Shown: positions 15,488 to 23,421, counted from the stretch's first letter. The stretch is 34,446 nucleotides of DNA from Amycolatopsis thailandensis (GCF_002234405.1 NZ_NMQT01000132.1:1-34446); one strand, 5' to 3'. The notes: generated by a model not told the origin, from the letters alone. Program-made: numbers and translations.

Positions 15488-16309
15488 TCAGCTAGCCAGC
15501 CGGCGACGCAGGGCGTCGATGCGCCCCGCGGTGCTGCCGTCGATGACCTCGTCGCCGACGCGGACCACGAGTCCGCCGCCGAGCTTGGGGTCGACCTCGA
15601 CGTGCAGCGCGAGCTGCCGCCCGTAAAGGGCGTTGAGCTTCTCGCTCAGCCGAGCCTGCTGCTCGTCGGACAGCGCGCTCGCGCTGGTCACCTGGGCGAC
15701 CGAGCGTTCACGGCGTTCCGCGGCCAGCTGGACCAGCCGCTCGAGGGCGTTCGCGACCCCGCGGCCCTTGGCGCGCAGGACGACCTGCTCGACGAGGGTC
15801 TCGGTGACCACGTCCACCTTGTCGGCGAACAGGTTGCGGACCAGTGTCCGCTTCGCCTCGGCGGGGGCGGCCAGGTCGGACAGTGCCCGTTCGAGCTCCG
15901 GGGCGCCCGCAACGATACGGGTGACCCGGAACAGCTGGTCTTCGACAGCGTCGATGTTCCCGGACTTCTCCGCACTGGTGAGCAGCGCCGAGCGGCCGAG
16001 GGCCTCGAGCCCGTCGGTCAGTTCGCGCGGGCTCGACCAGCGGCTGCCCGCCACGGTGTCGAGCACCTGCAGGGCCGGTTCGGAAACCTTGCCCGCGAGG
16101 ATCCCGCGGGCGAGGCCGATCCGGGCTTCGGACGAGGACGAACCGTCGGCGACGGCCCGGCGCAGGCCGATCTCCCGGTCCAGCAGGGCGACGACCGAAA
16201 GCAGCTCGTCGCCGACCGTCGCCGGGTCAGTACCCGCGGCGGCCAGAACCTCGCCGAGACGATTCTCGGCGAGGTCGAGCGCTTCACGGCTCGCAGCATG
16301 CAGCGTCAT
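15488..16309 (-). CDS. atpH: ATP synthase subunit delta
   Basis: This is the peripheral-stalk subunit linking the b subunits to the top of F1. At 273 aa it is longer than the E. coli delta (177 aa), which is usual for actinobacteria with an added N-terminal helical part. The C-terminal signature around LGGGLVVRVGDEVIDGS is conserved. It starts 6 nt after atpF. Mycobacteria fuse a b-like segment to delta. Here delta starts without any membrane helix, so no such fusion is present. Confidence 0.95.
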   Translation of the reverse strand: MTLHAASREALDLAENRLGEVLAAAGTDPATVGDELLSVVALLDREIGLRRAVADGSSSSEARIGLARGILAGKVSEPALQVLDTVAGSRWSSPRELTDGLEALGRSALLTSAEKSGNIDAVEDQLFRVTRIVAGAPELERALSDLAAPAEAKRTLVRNLFADKVDVVTETLVEQVVLRAKGRGVANALERLVQLAAERRERSVAQVTSASALSDEQQARLSEKLNALYGRQLALHVEVDPKLGGGLVVRVGDEVIDGSTAGRIDALRRRLAS

Positions 16310-16315
16310 TCTGGT

Positions 16316-16873
16316 CTACTTTCCCGCTCCGTTGGAGGCACCCGCGGTCTCCAGCTCGGCAAGGAACCGGTCCACGGTGCCGTGACGGCGCGCGTCGTCC
16401 GCGAGCGACTCGCCGACGATGCGGCTGGCCAGCTCGATGGAGTTACGGCCGAGTTCGGCGCGCAGCTCGGCGATGATCTGCGCCTTCTGGGCCTGCAGCT
16501 GAGCCTGGCCCTGGGCGACGATGCGCTGGGACTCGGACTCCGCCTCGGCCCGCAGCTCCGCCTTGATCTGCTCGGCTTCGAGCCGGGCGTCGTCGCGGAT
16601 CTTCGCGGCCTCGGAACGGGCTTCCGCCAGCTGCGCCTTGTACTGCGCAAGGTTTTCTTCGGCTTCGGCCTGCGCCTTCTCGGCCCGCTCGATGCCACCC
16701 TCGATCAGCTTGGTCCGCTCCTCGTAGGTCGCCTCGAAACGCGGGACGACGTACTTCTTCAGAACGAACAGCAGCAGAAGGAAGGCGACGAAACCGAGGA
16801 TGAGCTCGGGAATGTGCGGCACGATCGGGTTGGGCACCTCTTCGGAGGCCAACACCAATTCGGTCTTCAGCAC
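16316..16873 (-). CDS. atpF: ATP synthase Fo subunit b
   Basis: This is the membrane-anchored peripheral stalk subunit (185 aa). One hydrophobic helix (about residues 21-43) is followed by a long charged, Ala- and Glu-rich helix that forms the stalk dimer. The GTG start at 16873 has a good ribosome binding site (AAGGAGA). The gene lies between atpE (33 nt gap) and atpH (6 nt gap). Confidence 0.95.
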   Translation of the reverse strand: MLKTELVLASEEVPNPIVPHIPELILGFVAFLLLLFVLKKYVVPRFEATYEERTKLIEGGIERAEKAQAEAEENLAQYKAQLAEARSEAAKIRDDARLEAEQIKAELRAEAESESQRIVAQGQAQLQAQKAQIIAELRAELGRNSIELASRIVGESLADDARRHGTVDRFLAELETAGASNGAGK

Positions 16874-16906
16874 AACGTCTCCTTAAGCGATGAGCGGAAC
16901 TCAGCC

Positions 16907-17161
16907 CTAGGCGGAGGCGAGGAAGTAAATGACGATACCGATCAGCGCCAGAACCTCGGTCAGAACGAAGGTCGAGAAGGCGATGCTCTGCAGCTTGCCC
17001 TGGGCCTCCGGCTGACGGGCGGTGCCGTTGATGACGGCGGCGAAGATGAGACCCACACCGATACCGGGGCCGATCGCGCCGAGGCCGTAACCGATGGCGG
17101 CGAGACCCTTGTTGATGCTGACGGCCTCGGCAGCCTGCTGCGCAAGAACGATGTTGCTCAC
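16907..17161 (-). CDS. atpE: ATP synthase Fo subunit c
   Basis: This is the proton-carrying ring subunit (84 aa) of two membrane helices joined by the polar loop ARQPE (48-52). The proton-binding carboxylate is Glu69 in the second helix (VLTEVLAL). The glycine-rich first helix (GYGLGAIGPGIGVG) supports ring packing. The GTG start at 17161 has a good ribosome binding site (GAAGGGAA). Positions matching Asp28 and Ala63 of M. tuberculosis AtpE, sites of bedaquiline-resistance changes, are Val36 and Leu71 here. Confidence 0.97.
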   Translation of the reverse strand: MSNIVLAQQAAEAVSINKGLAAIGYGLGAIGPGIGVGLIFAAVINGTARQPEAQGKLQSIAFSTFVLTEVLALIGIVIYFLASA

Positions 17162-17222
17162 GTGCGTTTCCCTTCAAACTCGGTCCGCGCGACTCACGCG
17201 GATCGGGGGCTTTGGTGTTCTC

Positions 17223-18020
17223 TCAGTGCTCCGACGCCAGCGCGGCGCCGATGTAACCTGCGGACAGCAGTGCGAAAATGAATGCCTGCAGGACCTGGAT
17301 GAATGCCTCCAGGAAGGTCATCGCGATGGCGAACAGGAACGCCACCGGCGACGCGACCTTCACGAGTCCTTCGCCCTCGGTCAGCAGGAAGCTGCCACCG
17401 AGTGTGAAGACCATGATGATGAGGTGACCGGCGAACATCGCGGCGAACACCCGGATGGCCAGCGTGGCCGGGGCGATGAAGAACTTCTGCGCGAACTCGA
17501 TGGTCGAGTACAGCGGCAGCACGAATCCGGGAATGCCCGCCGGAGCCAGTTCCTTTTTCAGGTAACCCTTGAAGCCGTGGCGTTTGAACCCGACGTAGTG
17601 GTACACCGGGTAAACGACAAGGAACGCGAGAGCGACCGGGAAGCCGATTCGCGCCATGGTGGGGAACTGGAAGAACGGGATGATCCCGAAGAGGTTGTTC
17701 ACCAGCACGAAGCTGAACAGCCCCAGGATCAGCGGGATGAACGGCTTGAAGTCGGCCGAGCCGATCTGCTCCCGCGCGATGTTGTTGCGGCCGAAGTTGT
17801 AAATCGACTCGGCGATGAACTGTCCCTTACCCGGGACGACCTTCAGCCGGCGCGAAGACACCATGAAGTAGGTGACGAGGATGATCAGGGAGATGACCAC
17901 CAGCAGCATCGGCTTGGTGAAGCTCAACCAATAGCCGGAACCGAACAACGGCGGCAGGTTGAAGTCTTTGACACCGGGCGGCGCGAACTCCGCACCCTCG
18001 GCTAGTACCAGCGCGCCCAC
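17223..18020 (-). CDS. atpB: ATP synthase Fo subunit a
   Basis: This is the stator subunit forming the proton half-channels (265 aa, five or six membrane helices). The essential arginine is Arg190 in LAIRVFAAMFAGHL, and polar residues of the last helices are present. The GTG start at 18020 has a ribosome binding site (AAGGAG, 4 nt spacing). It is the first structural gene of the atp operon, preceded by a 379-nt region that separates it from the AtpI-like gene. Confidence 0.96.
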   Translation of the reverse strand: MGALVLAEGAEFAPPGVKDFNLPPLFGSGYWLSFTKPMLLVVISLIILVTYFMVSSRRLKVVPGKGQFIAESIYNFGRNNIAREQIGSADFKPFIPLILGLFSFVLVNNLFGIIPFFQFPTMARIGFPVALAFLVVYPVYHYVGFKRHGFKGYLKKELAPAGIPGFVLPLYSTIEFAQKFFIAPATLAIRVFAAMFAGHLIIMVFTLGGSFLLTEGEGLVKVASPVAFLFAIAMTFLEAFIQVLQAFIFALLSAGYIGAALASEH

Positions 18021-18399
18021 TGGGCTCCTTCCGGTTCTCCCGGCCGGCGTTCACTCCGCCGGGGGAATCGTCACGATCTGGACTTAACGTACCCGACACG
18101 TATCGGGCCGTCGGAGGCGGCCACCCCACGATGTGCTGAACACGGTTTCACGTTCCGCACACGAGGATTCTCGATGCAGTGCTCCCGGGAGACAGACGCC
18201 TACCAGCGGGTAACGAGGGACGATTCAACACCGTCGCCACACTGCTGTTCGGGGTTCGTCATCAGGAGCCGGCAGCCGAGGCCGCCGCCCATACGCGGAC
18301 CATATCAGCAGGATCCGACGGGCCGTACAGGCGTACTACATTGCCCCTGATCGGCCGAGGACCTAGGTCCCGCCCCAGGTCAGGACCTGGGTCCCGAAA
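18021..18399 (-). promoter_or_regulatory. Upstream region of the atp operon
   Basis: No gene is seen in these 379 bases. Next to the AtpI-like stop lie two GGACC-type dyads (listed separately). Near atpB the minus strand shows TACGTT (18091-18086), a possible -10 element. A near-perfect 16-bp palindrome, CCCGACACGTATCGGG (18092-18107, one mismatched pair), sits directly upstream, where the promoter spacer would be. The would-be -35 (CCGACG) is weak. The middle (about 18110-18350) shows no clear signal. Confidence 0.4.
18355..18399. promoter_or_regulatory. Twin GGACCTNGGTCC dyads after the AtpI-like gene
   Basis: GGACCTAGGTCC (18359-18370, perfect) and GGACCTGGGTCC (18383-18394, one pair off) are 24 bp apart, and an overlapping dyad CCCAGGTC/GACCTGGG lies between them. 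Read on the minus strand, the second box begins TTCGGGAC, like the DosR/DevR consensus. The same sequence can form hairpins at the 3' end of the AtpI-like gene, so a terminator is an equally good reading. Confidence 0.4.
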
Positions 18400-18855
18400 T
18401 CAGCGGGAAGCGGGGATGATCGTCGGGATCTTGGTCTTGCGGAAGGCCGCGAACTCCACCGCGGCGGCCACGAGAATCGCGACGATCATGGTGACGCCCA
18501 AGGCCATCGGGTGGATCGAGTCCACGCCGCGAAGCACGCTCAGCGCCACGAAAAGGAGGACGAGCTTCAGCACGTAACCACCGAGAGCGATCACCATCAC
18601 GAACATCGGGTCCATCCCCGCGCTGAAGCGCATGAGGCCCAGCGTCGCGACGGCGGAACCGAGGGCGAGCACGCCGCCGATGACCGAGCCGAGCAGCCCC
18701 GGCTGTCCTTTGAGGATGGTGAACACCACGATGCAGATCAGCACCGCCGGCGGAACCAGCTTCAGGGAGGCCTTCATCATCGCGTTGGCCGCTTGCAGAA
18801 CCACCGCGGCGTGGGGGTTTTCCTCCGCCTCGACGGTCTTCTCGGTCTCGCTCAC
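18400..18855 (-). CDS. AtpI-like four-helix membrane protein
   Basis: This is a 151-aa protein with an acidic N-terminus and four predicted membrane helices (roughly residues 35-53, 58-80, 88-110 and 118-140). Position directly upstream of atpB and the helix pattern match Rv1303 and other AtpI-like proteins, thought to assist c-ring assembly or ion supply. Sequence conservation is low, so the name rests mainly on context. The GTG start at 18855 has a ribosome binding site (AGGGAG, 6 nt). A longer frame reaching 19011 overlaps wecA and is not credible. A TACACT hexamer (18890-18885) is a possible -10 element. Confidence 0.8.
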   Translation of the reverse strand: MSETEKTVEAEENPHAAVVLQAANAMMKASLKLVPPAVLICIVVFTILKGQPGLLGSVIGGVLALGSAVATLGLMRFSAGMDPMFVMVIALGGYVLKLVLLFVALSVLRGVDSIHPMALGVTMIVAILVAAAVEFAAFRKTKIPTIIPASR

Positions 18856-18934
18856 AGAAAACTCCCTGGTCGTCTCAGCCTGCCAGTGTAGGCGCGTGCG
18901 GATCGCGTCGTTCACGCAGTCTGAGTTCTGCCGT

Positions 18935-20086
18935 TCAGGCGGTCCGGTTCCGTGACCGCAGCCGCGGGATGACCGACACCAGAGTCGCCAGCAGGAAGCC
19001 GAATCCGACAATCCAGAAGACCGCGGCGTCGTCGAACAACGTCACCGACACGGCGCCGAACGCGAGCAGGCCCGCCCACAAGTAGATGAGCAGCACCGCG
19101 CGGCGCTGGGAGTGCCCGATCTCCAGCAGGCGGTGGTGCAGGTGCATCTTGTCCGCGGCGAACGGGCTCTCGCCGCGCCGGGTGCGGCGGACGACCGCCA
19201 TGATCAGGTCCAGCAGCGGTACGAACAGCACCGCGGCCACCACGACGAGCGGCGAGAGCAGCGCGAGCGCGTCCTTGCCGCTGAACTGCGGATACGGCAC
19301 GCGGCCCGAGGCGGACGTCGTCGCGCCCGCCAGCATGAGGCCGATCATCATCGAGCCCGAGTCGCCCATGAAGATCTTCGCGGGCTGGAAGTTGTAGGGC
19401 AGGAAGCCCAGACAGGCCCCGGCGAGCGTGGCGGCGATGAGGGCGGGCGGGTACGCGCCGACGTCACCACCGGACGAGTCGAGCAGGCCGAGGGAGAACG
19501 AGCAGGTCGCCGCGGCGGCGATGAACCCGAGACCGCCGGCGAGCCCGTCGAGGCCGTCGACGAAGTTCATCGCGTTGACCATGACGACCACCAGCACGAC
19601 GGTCAGCAGCGCGCCCTGGTTCTTGTCCAGCACCAGCACCTGGCCGAAGGAGTCGCCACCGCCGCCCCACGGCACCCAGAACGACACCCACTGCACACCG
19701 AAGATCACCAGGATCCCGGCGCACATGACCTGGCCGGCCAGTTTGGTCCACGCGTCGAGCTCGAACCGGTCGTCGAGCGCGCCGATCAGGGAGATGACCC
19801 CCGCGGCGAGCAGGACGCCCAGCGAGTCGAAGGAGAAGTCGAAGCCGCGGCTGAGCGCGGGCAGCTGGTGCGCGAGCCCCATCGCGGCGGCGACGCCGAG
19901 GAAGATGCCGATGCCACCCATGCGCGGGATCGGGGTGACGTGGACGTCGCGCGCCCGCGGGTTGGCGATCGCGCCGATCCGGATGGCCACCCGGCGCACC
20001 ACGCCGGTGAGCAGGAAGGTAACGGCCGCCGCGGTGAGGGCGACGAGGATGTACTCCCGGATCGGGAGACCTTGCGTGGGAGGCAT
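18935..20086 (-). CDS. wecA: Polyprenyl-phosphate GlcNAc-1-phosphate transferase (WecA/Rfe family)
   Basis: This is an integral membrane enzyme (383 aa, about 11 helices) that starts a glycan by moving GlcNAc-1-phosphate from UDP-GlcNAc to a polyprenyl phosphate. Family motifs are clear: the Asp pair at 105-106 (ALDDRFEL), NAMNFVDGLDGLAGG at 171-185, GDSGS at 241-245 and the HLHH motif at 315-318. In organisms with arabinogalactan this is the first step of the linker unit, which fits a type IV actinobacterial wall. A TAGCGT hexamer (20128-20123) is a possible -10 element, giving a roughly 30-nt leader. Confidence 0.92.
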   Translation of the reverse strand: MPPTQGLPIREYILVALTAAAVTFLLTGVVRRVAIRIGAIANPRARDVHVTPIPRMGGIGIFLGVAAAMGLAHQLPALSRGFDFSFDSLGVLLAAGVISLIGALDDRFELDAWTKLAGQVMCAGILVIFGVQWVSFWVPWGGGGDSFGQVLVLDKNQGALLTVVLVVVMVNAMNFVDGLDGLAGGLGFIAAAATCSFSLGLLDSSGGDVGAYPPALIAATLAGACLGFLPYNFQPAKIFMGDSGSMMIGLMLAGATTSASGRVPYPQFSGKDALALLSPLVVVAAVLFVPLLDLIMAVVRRTRRGESPFAADKMHLHHRLLEIGHSQRRAVLLIYLWAGLLAFGAVSVTLFDDAAVFWIVGFGFLLATLVSVIPRLRSRNRTA

Positions 20087-20159
20087 GATCCGTTACGCCG
20101 CCGAGGTCCAAGTCACTCGAACACGCTACCGCGCTAGGGGGATACGGCGGCCGAGGGTC

Positions 20160-20810
20160 CTAGGCGAGTGACTCCGCGGGCACTCCCAGTACTTCCGCGA
20201 CCGCGGCACGGCTGACCGCGCCCTCGCGCAGGACGACCGGGTCGTCGCCGGTGAGATCGACCATCGTGGACGGGACGGGCTCGCCGGACGACCCGCCGTC
20301 GAGGTACACCGCGACGCTGTCGCCGAGCTGGTCGACCGCTTCCTGCGCGGTGGTGGCGGGCGGACGGCCGGACACGTTCGCGCTGGAGACCGCCATCGGC
20401 CCGACGTCGCGCAGCAGTTCCAGCGCGACCGGGTGCAGCGGCATGCGCAGCATCACCGTCCCGCGTGACTGGCCGAGGTCCCACTGGAGGCTCGGGGCGT
20501 GCGGCAGGATGATCGAGAGGTCGCCGGGCCAGAAGGCCTCGATGAGCGCGCGGGCCTGCGGCGGCGTGCCGAGCACGAGCCCGTCCACAGTGGACCAGGA
20601 GCCGACCAGGACGCCCACCGGCATGTCCGGGCCGCGGTTCTTGGCCCGCAGGAGGGACTGGACGGCGCCGCCGTCGAAGGCGTCCGCGCCGATGCCGTAG
20701 ACCGTGTCGGTCGGGAGGACCACGAGTCGGCTGGAGCGCACCGCGCTCGCCGCCGCGGCGAGCCCGTCGGCCCGGGATTCGTGCTTGCTGCAGTCGTACA
20801 CCGCGCTCAT
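20160..20810 (-). CDS. sua5: L-threonylcarbamoyladenylate synthase (Sua5/YrdC/TsaC family)
   Basis: This enzyme makes threonylcarbamoyl-AMP from threonine, bicarbonate and ATP, the first step of the t6A modification of tRNAs reading ANN codons. Of 216 residues, PTDTVYGIG (33-41), KNRGPDMP (57-64) and the SSANVSG segment form the active-site pocket. Only the YrdC domain is present, without the C-terminal Sua5 domain. The ATG at 20810 is 8 nt downstream of a TACGCT hexamer, suggesting a very short or absent leader. An upstream in-frame extension runs into an inverted repeat and is rejected. Confidence 0.92.
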   Translation of the reverse strand: MSAVYDCSKHESRADGLAAAASAVRSSRLVVLPTDTVYGIGADAFDGGAVQSLLRAKNRGPDMPVGVLVGSWSTVDGLVLGTPPQARALIEAFWPGDLSIILPHAPSLQWDLGQSRGTVMLRMPLHPVALELLRDVGPMAVSSANVSGRPPATTAQEAVDQLGDSVAVYLDGGSSGEPVPSTMVDLTGDDPVVLREGAVSRAAVAEVLGVPAESLA

Positions 20811-20841
20811 GGCAGATGAGCGTAGTCCTGCCGGTTGGCAA

Positions 20842-20896
20842 GTCCGTGAAGGCCTCCTTGAGGGACCCACAGTCCCTCAAGGAGGCCTTCACGGAC
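20842..20896. repeat. Inverted repeat 1 of the sua5-protease cluster
   Basis: Perfect 25-bp arms (20842-20866 and 20872-20896) surround a 5-nt loop. The outer part, GTCCGTGAAGGCCTCCTT, is shared with the repeat at 21182; the inner part differs (GAGGGAC). It lies 31 nt upstream of the sua5 start codon. Confidence 0.9.
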
Positions 20897-20919
20897 CGGT
20901 GCTCGGCGGCGATCAGCGC

Positions 20920-20968
20920 GGTGAAGGGGACTTTCCCCTCATCGGACGTGCGGAAAGTCCCCTTCACC
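20920..20968. repeat. Inverted repeat 2 of the sua5-protease cluster
   Basis: Perfect 17-bp arms (20920-20936 and 20952-20968) surround a 15-nt loop. The arm sequence GGTGAAGGGGACTTTCC differs from its neighbours beyond the shared GTGAAGG start. The left arm and adjacent loop bases also form a small internal hairpin, AGGGGA-CTT-TCCCCT. Confidence 0.88.
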
Positions 20969-21007
20969 TCGGGTCTTGCGGCCCTCTTGCGTGGCGGACT
21001 CCCCGGA

Positions 21008-21066
21008 GGTGTTGCGAAAGCCACGTTCGCAACGTTGAAGGTTGCGAACGTGGCTTTCACAACACC
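21008..21066. repeat. Inverted repeat 3 of the sua5-protease cluster
   Basis: Arms of 26 bp (21008-21033 and 21041-21066) with one mismatch surround a 7-nt loop. The left arm is itself a perfect palindrome, GTTGCGAA-AGCCACG-TTCGCAAC (21011-21033). The same sequence type recurs at the right window edge (34393-34439). Confidence 0.9.
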
Positions 21067-21181
21067 GAGGGCGACATGTGGGCGAGCGACGGAACGCGCC
21101 ACGTTTGCCTTACCTCGCAATAACCCCGCTTACCACTCACGACCTTGGACCGGCTTGTCACCGGCGCTTGACCGCTTGCCT

Positions 21182-21234
21182 TCCGTGAAGGCCTCCTTCA
21201 CTACCCTCAAGGTAGTGAAGGAGGCCTTCACGGA
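21182..21234. repeat. Inverted repeat 4 of the sua5-protease cluster
   Basis: Perfect 24-bp arms (21182-21205 and 21211-21234) surround the loop CTCAA. Each arm contains the palindrome GTGAAGG-N3-CCTTCAC. The element starts 20 nt after the metalloprotease stop codon, a terminator-like position. Confidence 0.9.
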
Positions 21235-21254
21235 CCTGGCCTCGCGGGCCGCCG

Positions 21255-23240
21255 TCAGAAGGCGAAAGCGGTGCAGAACGAAGTCGCCGTCTTGCCCGGA
21301 TCGGCGATCGACGTCGCGGTCAGCTTGATCTGCGCGGCGTGGTCACCGCCCGCGGCCCGCTTGGCGTGCGCCGTCGCCACGGACCGCCCGCCGAACGGGA
21401 CGGTGGACAGCTCGTTCGGCAGCCGGACCTCCCAGCCCTTGGCGGTGGTGGACGCGCTCAGGCGGTAGGTGTCGGTGTCGTACGGCGCCACCGACCCGTT
21501 CGCCTTGCCGGTGTTGAACACCGGGAACGAGCAGGTCGCGAGCCCCTGCTTGGCGAACGCCGGGACCGACGGCCACAGCGAAACGCCGCGGGCCTGCGAG
21601 CCCGCGCCGTCGAGCGAAGCCACCGTGACGACGTAGGACAGCACACCCTTGCGGTCCCGTTCGATGTCCGAGACCAGGAACTTCAGCCGGTTGGCCTCGT
21701 CGGTGTACTCGTACTTGCTCGCCGAACCGGTGCCCGCCTTGAACGCGGCGTCGTTGAGCTGGCGGTAGTCGCCGATCGGGATCGGCACCGCGGTGCCGTC
21801 CGGCTTCTTGTAGTCGGTCATGCCGATGTCGGCCGGGTGCGCGTCGACGATCCATTCGAACGGCGCGTTGTCCTGATTCTTCGTCTTCGCGATGATGACG
21901 CCGGAATCGGGGGCGAAGGAATCGCTGCCCATCCGGTCGACGACCTCGACGGTGTAATTGTCATAGCCGCCGCCGTCGCAGAACGGATCCTTGGACCGGT
22001 CGCATTTCGGCGAAAGGTCCCCGCCGGTGAGCGCGATGTTCATGCCGCTGTAGGCACCCTGTCCGGGAAGGACGGAACGCGCGGTGATCCGGGTCGAGAC
22101 CGGGCCGGTCTTGGCGAGGGAGTTCCGGTCGAGCTTCAGCACGTCTTCGGGGTCGATGATGTCGAGCTTCATCTTGGTGCGCAGCATGTGATGCGACCCC
22201 ATCGAGCCGCCCTGCGTCGCCGGGATCTGCCAGCGGGTGTGCGGTCCGCCGGGGCCGTTGAAGCTGCCGCGCGACATCATTTCCCACGGGCCCGTGTAGG
22301 TCCTGGACGGCGGGGTGCCGAACGGGTTGTTGTAATTGTCACCGATGCCGAGAATGTGGCTCAGTTCGTGCGCGTAGACCGCCTGCCCCGAGCTTTCCGC
22401 CTGGGTCGAGGAACCGGTGACCGCGTTCGGCCAGATGCTCGCCGCCGATTTCCACGACGTCCACGGGACATAGCGGGTGGACGCGGCGTTCGGCATTCCC
22501 GCGACGCCGGGGCCGAATTCGTCGGGCACGTTCGCCCGGTCGCCGAACTTCATCACGCCGAATTCCTGCCAGGTCGAGCTCTCGTCCTGACCGGCGGAAA
22601 GGTAGAAGACGAAGTCGAACTGCTTCGAGACGTCACCGACGTCCGCCCGCCAGGCGGCGCCCGCGTCGGCGCGCAGGTCGCGTTTGCAGTTCGCGCCCGG
22701 CGGACACGCGTCGGGCTGGAACTCCATGCCGTATTCGAAGGACTTGCCGGGCAGCCGGTACGGCCCGAAGGCGGTCAGTTCGACGCCCATCCGGCCCCCG
22801 GAGTCCTCCATCCAGTACTCGTTGATCGTGTGGCCGTTGTTCAGCGCCTGCGGTTTGTTCAGGAAGTCCTGGTAGAACTTCGCGACACCTGCGCGGGGGA
22901 TGCCACTGGCGGCGGGGCCGGGGTTGCCGAACACGGTCGAGTGCGTGGGCTGTGTGACGGCGAATTCCTGGTCCGGGTAGTCCGCGAGCACCACGGCGCC
23001 CTTGAACGTCCGCTTGGTCGGCTTCAGCGCGGGATCGGCCCAGTTCGTGCCGGGCGGCTTGCGGTAGTCGTCCCACGTCATGTGGTCCTGGTTCTCCCAG
23101 GTCGACCCGTCGATCGGGGCGGGCCAGCCCTTGGCGGGAGCCGCGGCGGACGCGGGCTGGGCGACCAGACCCGGCAGCAGCGCGACGGCGGCGAGGACGG
23201 CGAGTGTTCTTAGTGGGGCTCGTCGGAGAGACGATCGCAT
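21255..23240 (-). CDS. Secreted M6-family metalloprotease (immune inhibitor A-like)
   Basis: This is an exported zinc protease of 661 aa. A Sec signal peptide covers about residues 1-33, with basic residues, a hydrophobic core and the cleavage site ASA-AP. The catalytic motif HELSHILGIGD at 291-301 gives the two zinc-binding His and the glutamate; the downstream Gly and Asp fit the M6 pattern. The region after about 430 is beta-rich with no repeat seen. Cysteines occur in pairs, as in secreted proteins. The ATG at 23240 has a strong ribosome binding site (GGGAGGTG). It is flanked by inverted repeats on both sides and is absent from the corresponding mycobacterial block as I recall it, so it is probably an insertion. 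Confidence 0.85.
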   Translation of the reverse strand: MRSSLRRAPLRTLAVLAAVALLPGLVAQPASAAAPAKGWPAPIDGSTWENQDHMTWDDYRKPPGTNWADPALKPTKRTFKGAVVLADYPDQEFAVTQPTHSTVFGNPGPAASGIPRAGVAKFYQDFLNKPQALNNGHTINEYWMEDSGGRMGVELTAFGPYRLPGKSFEYGMEFQPDACPPGANCKRDLRADAGAAWRADVGDVSKQFDFVFYLSAGQDESSTWQEFGVMKFGDRANVPDEFGPGVAGMPNAASTRYVPWTSWKSAASIWPNAVTGSSTQAESSGQAVYAHELSHILGIGDNYNNPFGTPPSRTYTGPWEMMSRGSFNGPGGPHTRWQIPATQGGSMGSHHMLRTKMKLDIIDPEDVLKLDRNSLAKTGPVSTRITARSVLPGQGAYSGMNIALTGGDLSPKCDRSKDPFCDGGGYDNYTVEVVDRMGSDSFAPDSGVIIAKTKNQDNAPFEWIVDAHPADIGMTDYKKPDGTAVPIPIGDYRQLNDAAFKAGTGSASKYEYTDEANRLKFLVSDIERDRKGVLSYVVTVASLDGAGSQARGVSLWPSVPAFAKQGLATCSFPVFNTGKANGSVAPYDTDTYRLSASTTAKGWEVRLPNELSTVPFGGRSVATAHAKRAAGGDHAAQIKLTATSIADPGKTATSFCTAFAF

Positions 23241-23360
23241 CGGGGTACACCTCCCAGTCGGACCGCCGAGGAGGCGGCCGTGATCGACGTTAGGAGGCGG
23301 GCTTTGTCCTGGGCACCGCCGGAAGTCGTGAGTCTCGCTAACTACCGGCCGAACGCCCCG

Positions 23361-23421
23361 CGTTCAGTCCTCTGAATGCGGTAGTTCACACCGCGAATTA
23401 CCGCATTCAGAGGACGAAACG
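23361..23421. repeat. Inverted repeat downstream of prmC
   Basis: Arms of 23 bp (23361-23383 and 23399-23421, two mismatches) surround a 15-nt loop that can pair further. The element begins 8 nt after the prmC stop codon. The prmC-proximal arm, with core GCGTTTCGTCCTCTGA, recurs as a single copy after aroA at 9102-9124. The sequence is unrelated to the GTGAAGG repeats. Terminator or 3'-end stabiliser is the likely role. Confidence 0.88.

Noticed and set aside
13775..17281. A 1168-codon open frame on the plus strand opposite the atp genes
   Set aside because: It lies opposite six certain ATP synthase genes, with shadow-type composition and no recognisable motif.
18935..19011. Longer start of the AtpI-like gene at 19011
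   Set aside because: It would overlap the end of wecA and adds a Cys/Trp-rich segment without homology; GTG 18855 has a good ribosome binding site.
20134..21120. A 328-codon minus-strand frame across sua5 and the repeat cluster
   Set aside because: It is out of frame with sua5, and its N-terminal part is translated inverted repeat (peptides such as VKATFATFNVANVAF), an artefact of the palindromes.
20842..21234. CRISPR array in the repeat cluster
   Set aside because: The repeats are of different sequence types, with no constant repeat length and no spacer regularity, and no cas genes are nearby.
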